A stretch of DNA of 64,000 nucleotides from Achromobacter sp. MYb9 (GCF_002975275.1 NZ_PCOQ01000012.1:1-64000); one strand, 5' to 3'. Shown: positions 16,733 to 25,793, numbered from the stretch's first letter. Program-made: numbers and translations. The notes: generated from the letters alone by a model not told the origin.

Positions 16733-17554
16733 TTACCAGGGGAAGCTGATCAGGTCGCCGTACAGGCGCTTCAGCGTGCTTTTGACTTCCGGCGAATTCT
16801 GATAGATGGCAATGAACTTCAGCAGCCGCGGGTCCTGTGCCTTGTCGGGCGTCGTCACCCAGCGGATCGCGTAGCGGCGGATGCTGGCGGAGTCGGTGTT
16901 GTCGAACGCCAAGCCGTCCTTCTCGTTCAGCCCGGCCTGCTTGGCGAACGTGGTGTAGGTCACCGAGGCCGTCACATCGTCGAACGTGCGTGCCGACTGC
17001 GAGCCTTCGATCGGTACGAACTTCAACTTCTTGGGGTTGTGCACCACATCTTCCAGCGTTGCCTGATGCGCCACGCCGGACTTCAGCTGGATCAACCCGA
17101 TCGACTCCAGCAGCAACAAGGCTCGCCCGGTGTTCACGGGATCGTTGGGCACGGCGATCGTCGCCCCATCCGGTACCGCCTCGCCCTTCTTCAGCTTTTT
17201 CGAGAACAAGCCGATCGTGGTGGAATAACCATAAGCAATGGGCGTCAGATTCGCGCCACGCCGCTGGTTGAACAGTTGCAGGAAGGGCTCGTGCTGGAAG
17301 AAATTGGCGTCGACCGAGCCGTCAGCCACCGCGATGTTGGGCAGCACCCAGTCGTTGAATTCCACCAGCTTCACGTCCAGACCTTCTTTCTTCGCCTGCG
17401 CAATCGCCAATTCGGTTGCTTCGTTCGCCACGCTGGGAATCACGCCGATACGCAGGGGTTTGTCCTGTGCGACGGCGGTGGCGGACGCCGCCACGCCGAG
17501 GGCCGCCACGGCCGCGCCGCGCGCCAGTTTGAAGAGCAGGTGCTTGAGAAGCAT
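16733..17554 (-). CDS. MetQ/NlpA-type substrate-binding protein (orphan)
   Basis: A 273-residue periplasmic binding protein. The N-terminus has a basic start, a hydrophobic run and an ATAVAQ cleavage site, with no lipobox cysteine, so it is probably secreted and soluble rather than a lipoprotein. The family signatures RIGVIPSV, VEFNDWVLPNIAVADGSVDANFFQHEPFL and NPKKLKFVPIEGSQ are clear. Homologues deliver D/L-methionine to MetNI, but no metN or metI is adjacent, so either the partner is elsewhere or the ligand differs. Divergent from rocD across 165 bp. A longer open frame upstream is antisense to rocD and is not coding. Confidence 0.88.
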   Translation of the reverse strand: MLLKHLLFKLARGAAVAALGVAASATAVAQDKPLRIGVIPSVANEATELAIAQAKKEGLDVKLVEFNDWVLPNIAVADGSVDANFFQHEPFLQLFNQRRGANLTPIAYGYSTTIGLFSKKLKKGEAVPDGATIAVPNDPVNTGRALLLLESIGLIQLKSGVAHQATLEDVVHNPKKLKFVPIEGSQSARTFDDVTASVTYTTFAKQAGLNEKDGLAFDNTDSASIRRYAIRWVTTPDKAQDPRLLKFIAIYQNSPEVKSTLKRLYGDLISFPW

Positions 17555-17719
17555 GAAGAGTGTCCAGGTGTCTTGAAAAACCGGCCCCGCGCCGGCGCAG
17601 GCGATATTGTGCAGCACCTTGCACGCCGATCCCCGAAAAGCCTTTGTCACGCAATGGCAATGCCGGGACGCCGGGACAAGCGCTAAGATGGTCGCAATCC
17701 GTCCCTCCCGGAGGTCCAC

Positions 17720-18955
17720 ATGAATGCCGTGCTGACCACCCTGCCCGGCGCGCGGTCCGCCGCCCGCCGCCGCGACCAGATCGAAGACCAGTTGGGCGCG
17801 CACAACTACCATCCCCTTGATGTGGTGATTGCCCGCGGCAAGGGCGTCTGGGTCCATGACGTCGATGGCCGCAAATACCTGGATTGCCTTTCGGCCTATT
17901 CCGCCGTCAACCAGGGCCACTGCCATCCGCGCATCCTGGCCGCCATGGTCGAGCAGGCGCAAAAGCTCACGTTGACCTCGCGCGCGTTCCGCCACGACCA
18001 GATGGCGCCGTTCTATGAAGATCTGGCACGGTTGACCGGCGCGCACAAGATCCTGCCGATGAATAGCGGCGCGGAGGCCGTGGAAACCGCCATCAAGGCC
18101 GTGCGCAAGTGGGGCTATGAAGTCCGGGGGGTGCCCCCGGATCAGGCCGAAATCATTGTCTGCGCCAATAACTTCCATGGCCGCACGCTCGGTATCGTGG
18201 GCTTTTCCACCGACCCCGACGCCTACGGCAGCTACGGGCCCTTCGCTCCCGGCTTCAACGTCGTGCCCTTTGGCGATTTCGAGGCATTCGACGCGGCCAT
18301 CACGCCCAACACCGTTGCCTTCCTGGTGGAACCCATCCAGGGCGAAGCGGGCGTGGTGGTGCCGCCCGCCGGATACTTCAGCCGGGTGCGTCAGCGCTGC
18401 ACCGAGCGCGGCATCACGCTGATCCTTGACGAGATCCAGACCGGGCTGGGCCGTACGGGCAAACTGCTGGCCGAAGAACACGAGGGCATCGAGGCCGATG
18501 TCACCCTGATCGGCAAGGCGCTGTCGGGTGGCTTCTACCCGGTGTCCGCCGTCCTGTCCAACGCCGACGTGCTGGGCGTGTTCCAGCCGGGCCAGCATGG
18601 CAGCACCTTCGGCGGCAATCCGCTGGCGTGCGCCGTGGCCCGCGCCGCCCTGCAGGTGCTGACCGACGAAGGCATGATCGACAACGCGGCGTCTGTCGGC
18701 GCTTATTTCCTTGAGCGCCTGCGCGCGTTGCCAGGCCCAGTGCGCGAGGTGCGCGGACGCGGCCTGATGCTGGCGGTGGAATTGGCGCCCGACGCTGGCG
18801 GCGCGCGCCGCTTCAGCGAACGCCTGCAGGCACGGGGCGTGCTGGCCAAGGACACCCACGGCCATACGCTGCGCCTGTCGCCACCGCTGATCATCACGCG
18901 TGAACAAGTCGACTGGGCCTGCGACCAGCTTGCCGCGGTACTATCCGCCCCTTGA
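17720..18955 (+). CDS. rocD: ornithine--oxo-acid transaminase
   Basis: A 411-residue PLP enzyme of the class III aminotransferases. Diagnostic parts: [35 protein letters not shown], the LTLTSRAF stretch specific to ornithine aminotransferases, [35 protein letters not shown] and the Schiff-base lysine in [15 protein letters not shown]. It converts ornithine and 2-oxoglutarate to glutamate semialdehyde (P5C) and glutamate. It is followed at once by arginase, so the two make an arginine to ornithine to P5C pathway. Start ATG 17720 has GGAGG at 17710-17714 upstream. Confidence 0.95.
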   Translation: MNAVLTTLPGARSAARRRDQIEDQLGAHNYHPLDVVIARGKGVWVHDVDGRKYLDCLSAYSAVNQGHCHPRILAAMVEQAQKLTLTSRAFRHDQMAPFYEDLARLTGAHKILPMNSGAEAVETAIKAVRKWGYEVRGVPPDQAEIIVCANNFHGRTLGIVGFSTDPDAYGSYGPFAPGFNVVPFGDFEAFDAAITPNTVAFLVEPIQGEAGVVVPPAGYFSRVRQRCTERGITLILDEIQTGLGRTGKLLAEEHEGIEADVTLIGKALSGGFYPVSAVLSNADVLGVFQPGQHGSTFGGNPLACAVARAALQVLTDEGMIDNAASVGAYFLERLRALPGPVREVRGRGLMLAVELAPDAGGARRFSERLQARGVLAKDTHGHTLRLSPPLIITREQVDWACDQLAAVLSAP

Positions 18956-18975
18956 CGCATTTACCGGAGCCGCCC

Positions 18976-19914
18976 GTGCAAAACACCGCCACCTTGCCCA
19001 GCCAAATCACCCTGATCGGCGCGCCGACGGATATCGGCGCGGGCGCGCGCGGCGCATCGATGGGACCCGAAGCGTTGCGCGTGGCCGACCTGGGCCCCGT
19101 CATCGAAGCGCAAGGCTTCCAGGTGACGGACCGCGGCAATCTATACGGTCCCGCCAACCCGTGGCTGCCACCGGTTGACGGCTACCGTCATCTGGAAGAA
19201 GTCACGGCGTGGAACCAGGCCGTGCACGATGCCGTCTATGCCGAACTGGCCCAAGGCCGCCTGCCGGTCCTGCTGGGCGGCGACCACTGCCTGGGTATCG
19301 GGTCGATCAGCGCGGTGGCACGCCATTGCCGCGAAACGGGCAAAAAGCTGCGCGTGCTGTGGCTGGACGCCCATGCGGATTTCAATACGAACGCGCTGAC
19401 GCCCACCGGCAATGTCCATGGCATGCCGGTCGCTTGCCTGTGTGGTTATGGCCCGTCGCAGATCACGGGCATGTCCGGCCAGACGCCCGACATTGAGCCG
19501 GGCTGGGTCCGCCAGATCGGCATCCGCAGCGTGGACCAAGGCGAAAAGCAATTGGTCCACGAGGCCGGGCTGGAAGTGTTCGACATGCGCTATCTGGACG
19601 AAATGGGAATGCGCGCAACGATGGACGCCGCGCTGGCCGGACTGGACGCCGATACGCATCTGCACGTGAGCTTCGACGTGGATTTCCTGGACCCCGAGAT
19701 CGCGCCCGGCGTGGGCACGACCGTGCCCGGCGGCCCCACCTATCGCGAAGCGCAGCTATGCATGGAAATGATCGCCGACACCGGCCTGATGCGATCGCTG
19801 GACGTCGTGGAATTGAACCCCGCCTTCGACGTGCGCAACAAGACGGCGGAACTGGCGGTGGACCTGATCGAAAGCCTGTTCGGCAAGTCCACGTTGATGC
19901 GGCGCGGCACGTGA
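18976..19914 (+). CDS. rocF: arginase
   Basis: A 312-residue binuclear-manganese ureohydrolase that splits arginine into ornithine and urea. The three metal motifs are GGDHCLGIGS, WLDAHADFN and SFDVDFLDPEIAPGVGT, and the C-terminal DVVELNP is typical. Two starts are possible. A TTG at 18952 would overlap the rocD stop, but GTG 18976 is preferred because GGAG lies at 18966-18969 with 6-base spacing and the protein then begins just before the first strand. Tight spacing to rocD shows one operon. Confidence 0.95.
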   Translation: MQNTATLPSQITLIGAPTDIGAGARGASMGPEALRVADLGPVIEAQGFQVTDRGNLYGPANPWLPPVDGYRHLEEVTAWNQAVHDAVYAELAQGRLPVLLGGDHCLGIGSISAVARHCRETGKKLRVLWLDAHADFNTNALTPTGNVHGMPVACLCGYGPSQITGMSGQTPDIEPGWVRQIGIRSVDQGEKQLVHEAGLEVFDMRYLDEMGMRATMDAALAGLDADTHLHVSFDVDFLDPEIAPGVGTTVPGGPTYREAQLCMEMIADTGLMRSLDVVELNPAFDVRNKTAELAVDLIESLFGKSTLMRRGT

Positions 19915-19917
19915 TCC

Positions 19918-19937
19918 GTGGCGCGCCCGCGCGCCAC
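19918..19937. terminator. hairpin between convergent rocF and iclR-type genes
   Basis: GTGGCGCG (19918-19925) pairs with CGCGCCAC (19930-19937) over a 4-base loop, filling most of the 25-bp gap between convergent stops. There is no T-run on either strand, so termination would be weak or rho-assisted. Confidence 0.4.
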
Positions 19938-19939
19938 CC

Positions 19940-20680
19940 CTAGCCTGCCCGCGCGCGGCGGATCGCCTCTGCCGCCGCATGCAGGTGGCGCACATTCTGT
20001 TCACGCTGTTCCCACACACGCTGCGTCGGCCCCGCCATGCACAGCGCATACCATTCCCCGCCCAGATCCAGCGCCACCGCCAACCCGGTCAGGTCGGCCA
20101 CGCTTTCCCCTACGTTCGCCGCCCATCCCTGCGCGTCGGTCCGTTCCACCTCGGCGCGCAGGGCGTCGCGCGTAACCAGCGTGCGTTCGGTATGGCGCGC
20201 ATAGTCGGCTACCGCCAGCATGCTTTCCCGATCCGCTGGCCCCAGCCGCGCCAGGATGGCGCGAGCGACCGCGCTGGTATGGATCGGGCGGCGTTCTCCC
20301 GGGCGGGCCGCATAGTGCACGGGATGGGTCGATTCCACCACATCCAGGAATACCGCGGCGCCGTCCTGGATTTTGCCCAGCATCACCGTTTCATTGGCCG
20401 CGTCGCGCAAGGCGGCCAGATGCGGCCGCACATGCTCCAGCCACGGATCGCCCGTCTGGATCTGCGTGCTTAGCGCGTGCAGTCTGGCAGTGGGGTAATA
20501 CCCGCCGCGGCGGCGGACTTCGTACAGATAGCCACGTGCGACCAGCGTGCGCACAAGCGCCAGGCAACTGGACATCGGGGCGCCCAAACCCTGCGCCAAT
20601 TCGGTCAGCGGCATCGGCCGCCGCGTCTGCGCGAACAGCTCGATCAGCTCCAGCGTTCGCACGACTAGTTTCACTTCCAT
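19940..20680 (-). CDS. IclR family transcriptional regulator
   Basis: A 246-residue regulator. The N-terminal winged HTH (residues 1-65) reads LELIELFAQTRRPMPLTELAQGLGAPMSSCLALVRTLVARGYL with small substitutions from the usual family pattern, and the C-terminal effector domain includes the conserved VETVMLGK and VHYAARPGERRPIHTSAVARAIL segments. It is divergent from a binding protein and alcohol dehydrogenase pair and probably controls it; palindromes in the shared 235-bp spacer support this. Ligand unknown. Confidence 0.9.
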   Translation of the reverse strand: MEVKLVVRTLELIELFAQTRRPMPLTELAQGLGAPMSSCLALVRTLVARGYLYEVRRRGGYYPTARLHALSTQIQTGDPWLEHVRPHLAALRDAANETVMLGKIQDGAAVFLDVVESTHPVHYAARPGERRPIHTSAVARAILARLGPADRESMLAVADYARHTERTLVTRDALRAEVERTDAQGWAANVGESVADLTGLAVALDLGGEWYALCMAGPTQRVWEQREQNVRHLHAAAEAIRRARAG

Positions 20681-20777
20681 GGTGTCGCCCCTGTTCGCGC
20701 CTGGTCGGCCCTGCCCTCAGAAAACACGTAAATCTGCTAGGTAATTCACTATGTTGACTTTTCATATGTGCGAACCT

Positions 20778-20823
20778 AAATTCTTGCACAGGAATTTTTA
20801 TTTACCAATAAGAAATAGATTTC
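20778..20823. promoter_or_regulatory. candidate IclR-type operators
   Basis: Two AT-rich palindromes sit in the divergent promoter region: AAATTC (20778-20783) with GAATTT (20792-20797), and GAAAT (20812-20816) with ATTTC (20819-20823) around AG. The second has the core of the E. coli IclR consensus (GGAAATnATTTCC-like). Binding by the adjacent IclR-type protein is inferred. Confidence 0.45.
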
Positions 20824-20915
20824 ATCCCGCTGCAAAACAAGTGCCCCGAAACGTCGTACCGCGTCATCACCACAATTCCAATATTCGGCCCGTATCGGGG
20901 CTGGGAGACAGACAG

Positions 20916-22124
20916 ATGCGTATCAAACCCCTGCTGGCGGCCATCGCCGCCGTGATGGCCGCGTCCGCGGCCCAAGCGCAATCAGATGTGGTTCGCCTGG
21001 GCGTGTCCAACGACCGTTCCGGCATTTATTCGGACCTGGGCGGACAAGGCTCCGAGATGGCGGTGCGGATGGCCGTCGAGGACTTTGGCGGCAAAGTCGC
21101 GGGCAAGACGGTCGAAGTGATCGGGGCCGACAACCAGAACAAGGCCGATGTGGCCTCGGCCCTGGTCCGCCGTTGGTTTGATACCCAAGGTCTCGTCGCG
21201 GTGGTGGACGGCGGCGCCAGTTCAGCCGGCCTGGCCGCCCAGGGCGTGGCGCGCGAAAAAGGCGGCACGGCGCTGATCAGCGGCGGCTTCGCCGGCGACT
21301 TCAGCGGCAAGCAATGCAGCAACCTCAGCACCCAGTGGGCGCCCGACACGTACGCGCTGGCCAATGCGGTCGTGAAGAGCGTGGTGGAAAGCGGCGGCAA
21401 GTCCTGGTATTTCATCACCACCGACTACGTCTTCGGAAAATCGCTGGAAAGCAACGCCAGCCGCTTCGTGCAGAACGCGGGCGGCAAGGTCGTAGGCAGC
21501 ACGCGCCACCCGCTGGGCGCCATGGATTTCGCATCGTTCCTGGTGCAGGCGCAATCTTCCAAGGCCGACGTCGTGGGCCTGGCCAGCGCGGGCGGAGACC
21601 TCGTCAACCTGATCAAGCAGGCCCAGGAATTCGGCTTGACCGGCGGCAAGCAGCGCCTGCTGACCTTCCTGACCTTCATCAACGACGTGCAAGCGATGGG
21701 CCTGCCGGTCGCCCAGGGCCTGACCTTCCCCACCGGCTTCTACTGGGATGCAGACGAAGACACCCGCGCCTGGACGCAACGCTGGCAGAAAAAGATGGGC
21801 GTCACGCGTCCGCCTTCCATCGTGCAGGCGCTTAGCTACGTCGCCACCACCCACTACCTTCAAGCTGCCCAGGCGGCCGGCACGTTCGAGGGCGCCGCGG
21901 TCAATCAGAAGATGCGCGAGTTGCCCATCACCACCAAACTGATCAAGAATGCCCGGATCCGTCCCGAGGACGGCCGCGTCATCATGGACCTGTATCTGGT
22001 TGAAGTGAAGAAGCCCGCCGAGTCCAAGTACCCCGGCGACTTCTACCGTATCCTGTCAACCGTGCCTGGCGAAAAGGTGTTCGTGTCGCTTGCCGATAGC
22101 GAATGTCCATTGGTCAAGAAGTAA
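20916..22124 (+). CDS. ABC transporter substrate-binding protein (LivK/Peripla_BP_6 type)
   Basis: A 402-residue periplasmic binding protein. It starts with a signal peptide (MRIKPLLAAIAAVMAASAAQAQ, cleavage after AQA) and continues with VVRLGVSNDRSGIYSDLGGQGSEMAVRMAVEDFGGK, the usual opening of this family, then ELIGADNQNK-like, DGGASSAG and SADVVGLASAGGD-like segments. No permease or ATPase is adjacent. The alcohol dehydrogenase follows by 48 bases in the same direction, so they are likely one transcript serving uptake and oxidation of a related compound. GGGAGA at 20903-20908 fixes the ATG at 20916; the frame is open further upstream but has no supported start. Confidence 0.88.
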   Translation: MRIKPLLAAIAAVMAASAAQAQSDVVRLGVSNDRSGIYSDLGGQGSEMAVRMAVEDFGGKVAGKTVEVIGADNQNKADVASALVRRWFDTQGLVAVVDGGASSAGLAAQGVAREKGGTALISGGFAGDFSGKQCSNLSTQWAPDTYALANAVVKSVVESGGKSWYFITTDYVFGKSLESNASRFVQNAGGKVVGSTRHPLGAMDFASFLVQAQSSKADVVGLASAGGDLVNLIKQAQEFGLTGGKQRLLTFLTFINDVQAMGLPVAQGLTFPTGFYWDADEDTRAWTQRWQKKMGVTRPPSIVQALSYVATTHYLQAAQAAGTFEGAAVNQKMRELPITTKLIKNARIRPEDGRVIMDLYLVEVKKPAESKYPGDFYRILSTVPGEKVFVSLADSECPLVKK

Positions 22125-22172
22125 TGCCCCACGCAGTGCCCCGGCCATAAGAATCACTAAAGGAGACATCCC

Positions 22173-23234
22173 ATGAAGTGCTATTGCGTCGTCAACTTCC
22201 GCGAACCCTTGCAGGAAATGAACCAGCCCACGCCTACCCCGCAAGGGACGCAGGTGCTGCTCAAGGTCCGCGCAGCGGGGGTGTGCCACAGCGATATCCA
22301 CTTGTGGGAAGGCGGCTACGACCTGGGCCAGGGCCGCACGCTGGCACTGAAAGATCGCGGCGTGTCGTTGCCGCTGACGATGGGCCACGAAACCGTGGGC
22401 ACCGTCGTCGCGGCCGGCCCGGAGGCCTCGGGGCTTTCGGACGACCGCAATTACCTGGTCTATCCGTGGATCGGCTGCGGCAAATGCCCGTCTTGCGTGG
22501 CGGGCATGGAAAACCACTGCAGCGCCCCCGCCTGCCTGGGCGTGCACCGCGCCGGCGGCTATGCCGATCACATCGTGGTGCCGCATCCGAAATACCTGAT
22601 CGATATCGGCGACCTGGATCCGGCGCAGATCGCGCCCTACGCGTGCTCGGGGCTGACCACCTATTCCGCCCTCAAGAAAATCGGCGCGGACATCTACCGC
22701 GCGCACCCGGTGGTGATTTTTGGCGCCGGCGGCCTGGGGCTGATGAGCCTGACCCTGATCAAGGCGCTGGGCGGCGCGGGCGCCATCGTCGTCGACATCG
22801 ACGCCGCCAAACGCCAGGCCGCGCTGGAGGCCGGCGCGCTGGCCGCCATCGACGGCGCCGCGCCGGATGCCGCGCAGCAGATCATCAAGGCGGCGGGCGG
22901 CAAACCTGTCCAGGCGGCGATCGATCTGGTCGGCGCGCCCGCCACCACCTCGCTCGCCTTCGATTTCCTGACCAAGGGCGGCAAACTCATCATCGTGGGC
23001 CTGTTTGGCGGGGCCTCGTCGTGGCCCATCGCGCTGATCCCCATGAAGGCCATGTCCATCATCGGCAGCTACGTTGGCAATCTGACCGAGCTGCAAGAAT
23101 TGATGGAGCTGGTGCAGGCGGGCAAGGTGCCGCCGATGCCGGTACACCGCCACGCGCTGGCCGAAGCCGACAGCGTGCTGTCCGCGCTGCGCGCCGGCAA
23201 GGTGGTTGGCCGGGCCGTGCTGACGGTCGATTGA
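22173..23234 (+). CDS. zinc-dependent alcohol dehydrogenase (MDR family)
   Basis: A 353-residue medium-chain dehydrogenase. Catalytic zinc ligands are seen in GVCHSDIHLWEGG and MGHETVG; the structural zinc site is the four-cysteine run in CGKCPSCVAGMENHC; the cofactor fold is VVIFGAGGLGLMSL followed by acidic VVDID, which favours NAD over NADP. It should oxidise a primary or secondary alcohol. AGGAGA about 8 bases before the ATG gives a strong ribosome binding site. It follows the binding-protein gene and shares its probable IclR control. Substrate unknown. Confidence 0.92.
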   Translation: MKCYCVVNFREPLQEMNQPTPTPQGTQVLLKVRAAGVCHSDIHLWEGGYDLGQGRTLALKDRGVSLPLTMGHETVGTVVAAGPEASGLSDDRNYLVYPWIGCGKCPSCVAGMENHCSAPACLGVHRAGGYADHIVVPHPKYLIDIGDLDPAQIAPYACSGLTTYSALKKIGADIYRAHPVVIFGAGGLGLMSLTLIKALGGAGAIVVDIDAAKRQAALEAGALAAIDGAAPDAAQQIIKAAGGKPVQAAIDLVGAPATTSLAFDFLTKGGKLIIVGLFGGASSWPIALIPMKAMSIIGSYVGNLTELQELMELVQAGKVPPMPVHRHALAEADSVLSALRAGKVVGRAVLTVD

Positions 23235-23281
23235 CGTCCTGGCCCGCAATGGCAAGGCGCCGCGCTTGGCGCCGGGCGGGC

Positions 23282-23794
23282 TCAGCCCGGCCGCAAGCGC
23301 GGATCGTAGATGAACCGTTCGCGCCGGACCACGACAATATGCTCGGCGTCCGGATGCGCAGGATTGATCAGCAGATTGCAGTCGGGCACGCCGCGATACG
23401 GCACGATGGCGCTGGGCAGTTCCAGCAGCGCCGATACGCCCGACGCCACCCAGTTATCGCCCACGGCCTGCGAGGCCTCGGCGAACGGCACCGCCTCCCA
23501 GAACGGATAGTCTTCCTGCAGTTGGCCCAGCGTCAGGGCCTGGCGGGCCTCATGGATGGCGCGCGGCACGGCAAGCTCAATCAGATAGCGGTTGGCCTGC
23601 TCGGATGCGCGGGCCGCGAAATGCACCACGGTCTCGAGCACGGCCAGCGCGACGCTGGACGAGGTATACACCACCGCCGTGCCCGGGCTGTTGTAACGCC
23701 CGCCCACCGCGGCGGCGCCGGCGCCGCTCAGGTCGTCGGCCCGGTATTTGCCGGCCGTCGTGCCGATGCGCCACAGCGACACGAACTCCGTCAT
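23282..23794 (-). CDS. RES-domain toxin of a Xre-RES toxin-antitoxin system
   Basis: A 170-residue RES-family protein. The three residues that name the family are visible in context: Arg9 in LWRI, Glu54 in AVLETVVHF, and Ser128 in LLELPSAIVP; the GGRYNSPGTAVVYTSSSVALA segment is also typical. Characterised RES toxins degrade or modify cellular NAD+. It lies downstream of, and overlaps by 4 bases (ATGA), an Xre/MbcA-type antitoxin gene, the standard order for this TA family. Confidence 0.9.
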   Translation of the reverse strand: MTEFVSLWRIGTTAGKYRADDLSGAGAAAVGGRYNSPGTAVVYTSSSVALAVLETVVHFAARASEQANRYLIELAVPRAIHEARQALTLGQLQEDYPFWEAVPFAEASQAVGDNWVASGVSALLELPSAIVPYRGVPDCNLLINPAHPDAEHIVVVRRERFIYDPRLRPG

Positions 23795-24276
23795 GCGTAG
23801 ACGCCGGCGGCCGCGCGCGCCAGGGTGTCTTCGACGATGCGGCTGCTGGCGTCAGAGGTCAGCAACGACAAGGGCTTGACGTTCCCCAAGGCGGGCACCG
23901 GCGTGTTCAGCCACAACACCGCTTCTTCGTCGCTGCCCAGCACCTGGCGGGCGACCCGCGCCACACGCGCAACGCGCGCCAAGCGGTCGGATTCGCCCAG
24001 GGGCAGCATCTGCCCCTCGCGCGTCCACCGTGACAACGATGCCGCCTTGACCTCGGTGATGGCCATGATTTCCGATTTGGGGACCTGCAGGAAGTCAGCG
24101 GCGTCGTCTACCATCTGCGCCGGCAACCCTCGGCGCACATCGCGCGCGATGTCACTCAGCGGGCTGTCCACCAGTTCCTGGAACAGTTGCTTGGCCCGGA
24201 CCGCCGTGTGACGCGGCGGACGCTTGACGGAAGCGCCGCGTTTGTCAGCCGCTTTTCCAACGATGGCGATAGTCAT
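23791..24276 (-). CDS. Xre/MbcA/ParS-type antitoxin
   Basis: A 161-residue antitoxin partner. The N-terminal half contains a helix-rich DNA-binding-like region (AQMVDDAADFLQVPKSEIMAI followed by SLSRWTREG), and the C-terminal part is the MbcA/ParS/Xre toxin-binding domain (LGSDEEAVLWLNTPVPALGNVKPLSLLTSD). An ARVARVARVAR repeat of three RVA units lies between them. The start at 24276 is the first that keeps only this architecture; the frame stays open upstream to 24393. A palindrome over the likely -35 region fits autorepression. Confidence 0.88.
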   Translation of the reverse strand: MTIAIVGKAADKRGASVKRPPRHTAVRAKQLFQELVDSPLSDIARDVRRGLPAQMVDDAADFLQVPKSEIMAITEVKAASLSRWTREGQMLPLGESDRLARVARVARVARQVLGSDEEAVLWLNTPVPALGNVKPLSLLTSDASSRIVEDTLARAAAGVYA

Positions 24277-24306
24277 GAGCGCCCCAAGAAGTTCCAAACA
24301 GAATTT

Positions 24307-24335
24307 ATGATATCCCATTTGGAATGCCATTTCCA
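24307..24335 (-). promoter_or_regulatory. candidate promoter and operator of the toxin-antitoxin operon
   Basis: Read on the minus strand, TATCAT (24307-24312) can serve as -10, and the position 17 bases upstream (24330-24335) falls inside the inverted repeat TGGAA / TTCCA (24320-24335, 6-base spacer). An operator over the -35 box would let the antitoxin repress its own operon. Inference from geometry. Confidence 0.4.
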
Positions 24336-24436
24336 GGCCGGTTGCCGTCGGCGCGCGGTCCGCCCCGGCATGCACCGAATTTGGGCATATCATAGGCGGC
24401 GTTACACACGATCACAGACAAGGAAAAGGACAAGCA

Positions 24437-24814
24437 ATGACGGACCGGCAGCTCACGATACTCGCAGCGTTGAACCTCATGGTGGCAGTGGGCGCCGGCG
24501 CCTTCGGCGCCCATGGATTAAAGCGCATGCTGACGCCGGAATTGCTGTCCGTCTGGCAGACGGGGGTGCTGTACCACCTGATCCACGCCATGGGCCTGTT
24601 CATCATCGCCCTGCTGGGCGCCCGGTTCGGCTCGCCGCTGCTGTCGGCGGCCGGCGTGGTCATGTTCGTGGGCATCGTGCTGTTTTCAGGCAGCCTGTAC
24701 CTTCTGTCGCTGACCGGCACGCACTGGCTCGGCGCCGTCACGCCCCTGGGCGGCGCGGCCTTCCTGGCCGCCTGGGCGATGGTGGCGCTGGCCGCCTACC
24801 GCGCCCAGGGCTGA
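24437..24814 (+). CDS. DUF423 family membrane protein (YgdD-like)
   Basis: A 125-residue inner-membrane protein with four hydrophobic helices. The N-terminal LMVAVGAGAFGAHGLK, the WQTGVLYHLIHAMGLF segment and the LGAVTPLGGAAFLAAW C-terminus are the conserved marks of DUF423. Function unknown across the family. It is divergent from the toxin-antitoxin operon and is followed 70 bases later by a drug/metabolite transporter. Confidence 0.9.
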   Translation: MTDRQLTILAALNLMVAVGAGAFGAHGLKRMLTPELLSVWQTGVLYHLIHAMGLFIIALLGARFGSPLLSAAGVVMFVGIVLFSGSLYLLSLTGTHWLGAVTPLGGAAFLAAWAMVALAAYRAQG

Positions 24815-24884
24815 CCCTCCGCGCTACGCACATACGTCCCTTATTCGCCACGGCGGCAGGAACCGCCGCTCTTGCAGGTTTCAG

Positions 24885-25793
24885 ATGTCTTCCTCGACCG
24901 TACTACCCGCCGCCCGGGACCACTCCGCCGCAGCAGGCATTGCCTGCGTGGTGGGCGGCATCTTCTTCCTGACGCTCAGCGACGCCAACGCCAAGTGGCT
25001 GGGCGCGCACTACAACCCGTTGCAGATCCTGTTCCTGCGCGCCTTGATCGCCTTGCCCTTCGTCATGACGCTTGCCTTGTGGCTGGGAGGCCGCCGGGTG
25101 CTGCGCACCACGCACCCGGGCCTGCACCTGACACGCGGCGCGATCAACGTGGTGTCCGCCTGTTGCTTCTACCTGGGCCTGCGCGCGTTGCCGCTGGCCG
25201 AGGCCACCGCGATCGCGTTCGCCGCCCCCCTGTTCGTGACGGCGCTGTCGGTGTTGATCCTGAAAGAACGCGTGGACGGCAAGCGCTGGCTCGCCGTGCT
25301 GGCGGGCTTCGTCGGGGTGTTGATCGTCGTGCGCCCGGGGTCGTCCGCTTTCCAGCCCGCCACCCTGCTGCCGCTGACGACGGCCTTCCTGTATGCCGTC
25401 ATGATGATCACGGCGCGTGGCATCAGCCGCGGCGAAGGCATGCTGACGACCACGTTCTACATCGTGCTGGGGCAACTGGTCTGCAGCGCCGTCGGCTTGC
25501 CTTGGGTGTGGCAGACCCCGGCGATGGAAGACCTGCCTTACTTCGGCGGCGTGGCGTTGTTCAGCACGCTGGGGCTGGCCCTGATCACACAGGGCTTTCG
25601 CATCGGCCCGGCCTCCGTCGTCGCGCCGTTCGACTACACCGGTCTGATCTGGGCCACGATCCTGGGCTGGATTTTCTGGCGCGAAGCGCCGGATGCCTAT
25701 GCCTACCTGGGCGCACTGATCATCGCCGGCAGCGGCGTCTACATCGCGGTGCGCGAGGCGCGAGCCAAAGGCAAACGGCGCGCCAAGGCATAA
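24885..25793 (+). CDS. EamA/DMT superfamily transporter
   Basis: A 302-residue integral membrane protein with ten predicted helices arranged as two EamA repeats (about 17-150 and 160-290). The end of repeat 1 reads ALSVLILKERVDGKRWLAVLAGFVGVLIVVRPG, and the end of repeat 2 YTGLIWATILGWIFWREAPDAYAYLGALIIAGSGVYI, both classic. Such carriers export or import small metabolites. The C-terminus is short and basic. Substrate unknown; no linked regulator. Confidence 0.9.
   Translation: MSSSTVLPAARDHSAAAGIACVVGGIFFLTLSDANAKWLGAHYNPLQILFLRALIALPFVMTLALWLGGRRVLRTTHPGLHLTRGAINVVSACCFYLGLRALPLAEATAIAFAAPLFVTALSVLILKERVDGKRWLAVLAGFVGVLIVVRPGSSAFQPATLLPLTTAFLYAVMMITARGISRGEGMLTTTFYIVLGQLVCSAVGLPWVWQTPAMEDLPYFGGVALFSTLGLALITQGFRIGPASVVAPFDYTGLIWATILGWIFWREAPDAYAYLGALIIAGSGVYIAVREARAKGKRRAKA

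Noticed and set aside
16733..17554. Calling the MetQ-like protein a methionine transporter component
   Set aside because: No metN or metI is adjacent and the lipobox cysteine is absent, so the ligand and partner are left open.
17555..18907. Long minus-strand open frame continuous with the MetQ-like gene and antisense to rocD
   Set aside because: Its translation is rich in His, Gln, Arg and Gly as expected from a reverse shadow of a GC-rich gene, whereas rocD on the plus strand is a clear full-length enzyme. The MetQ-like signal peptide begins at 17554.
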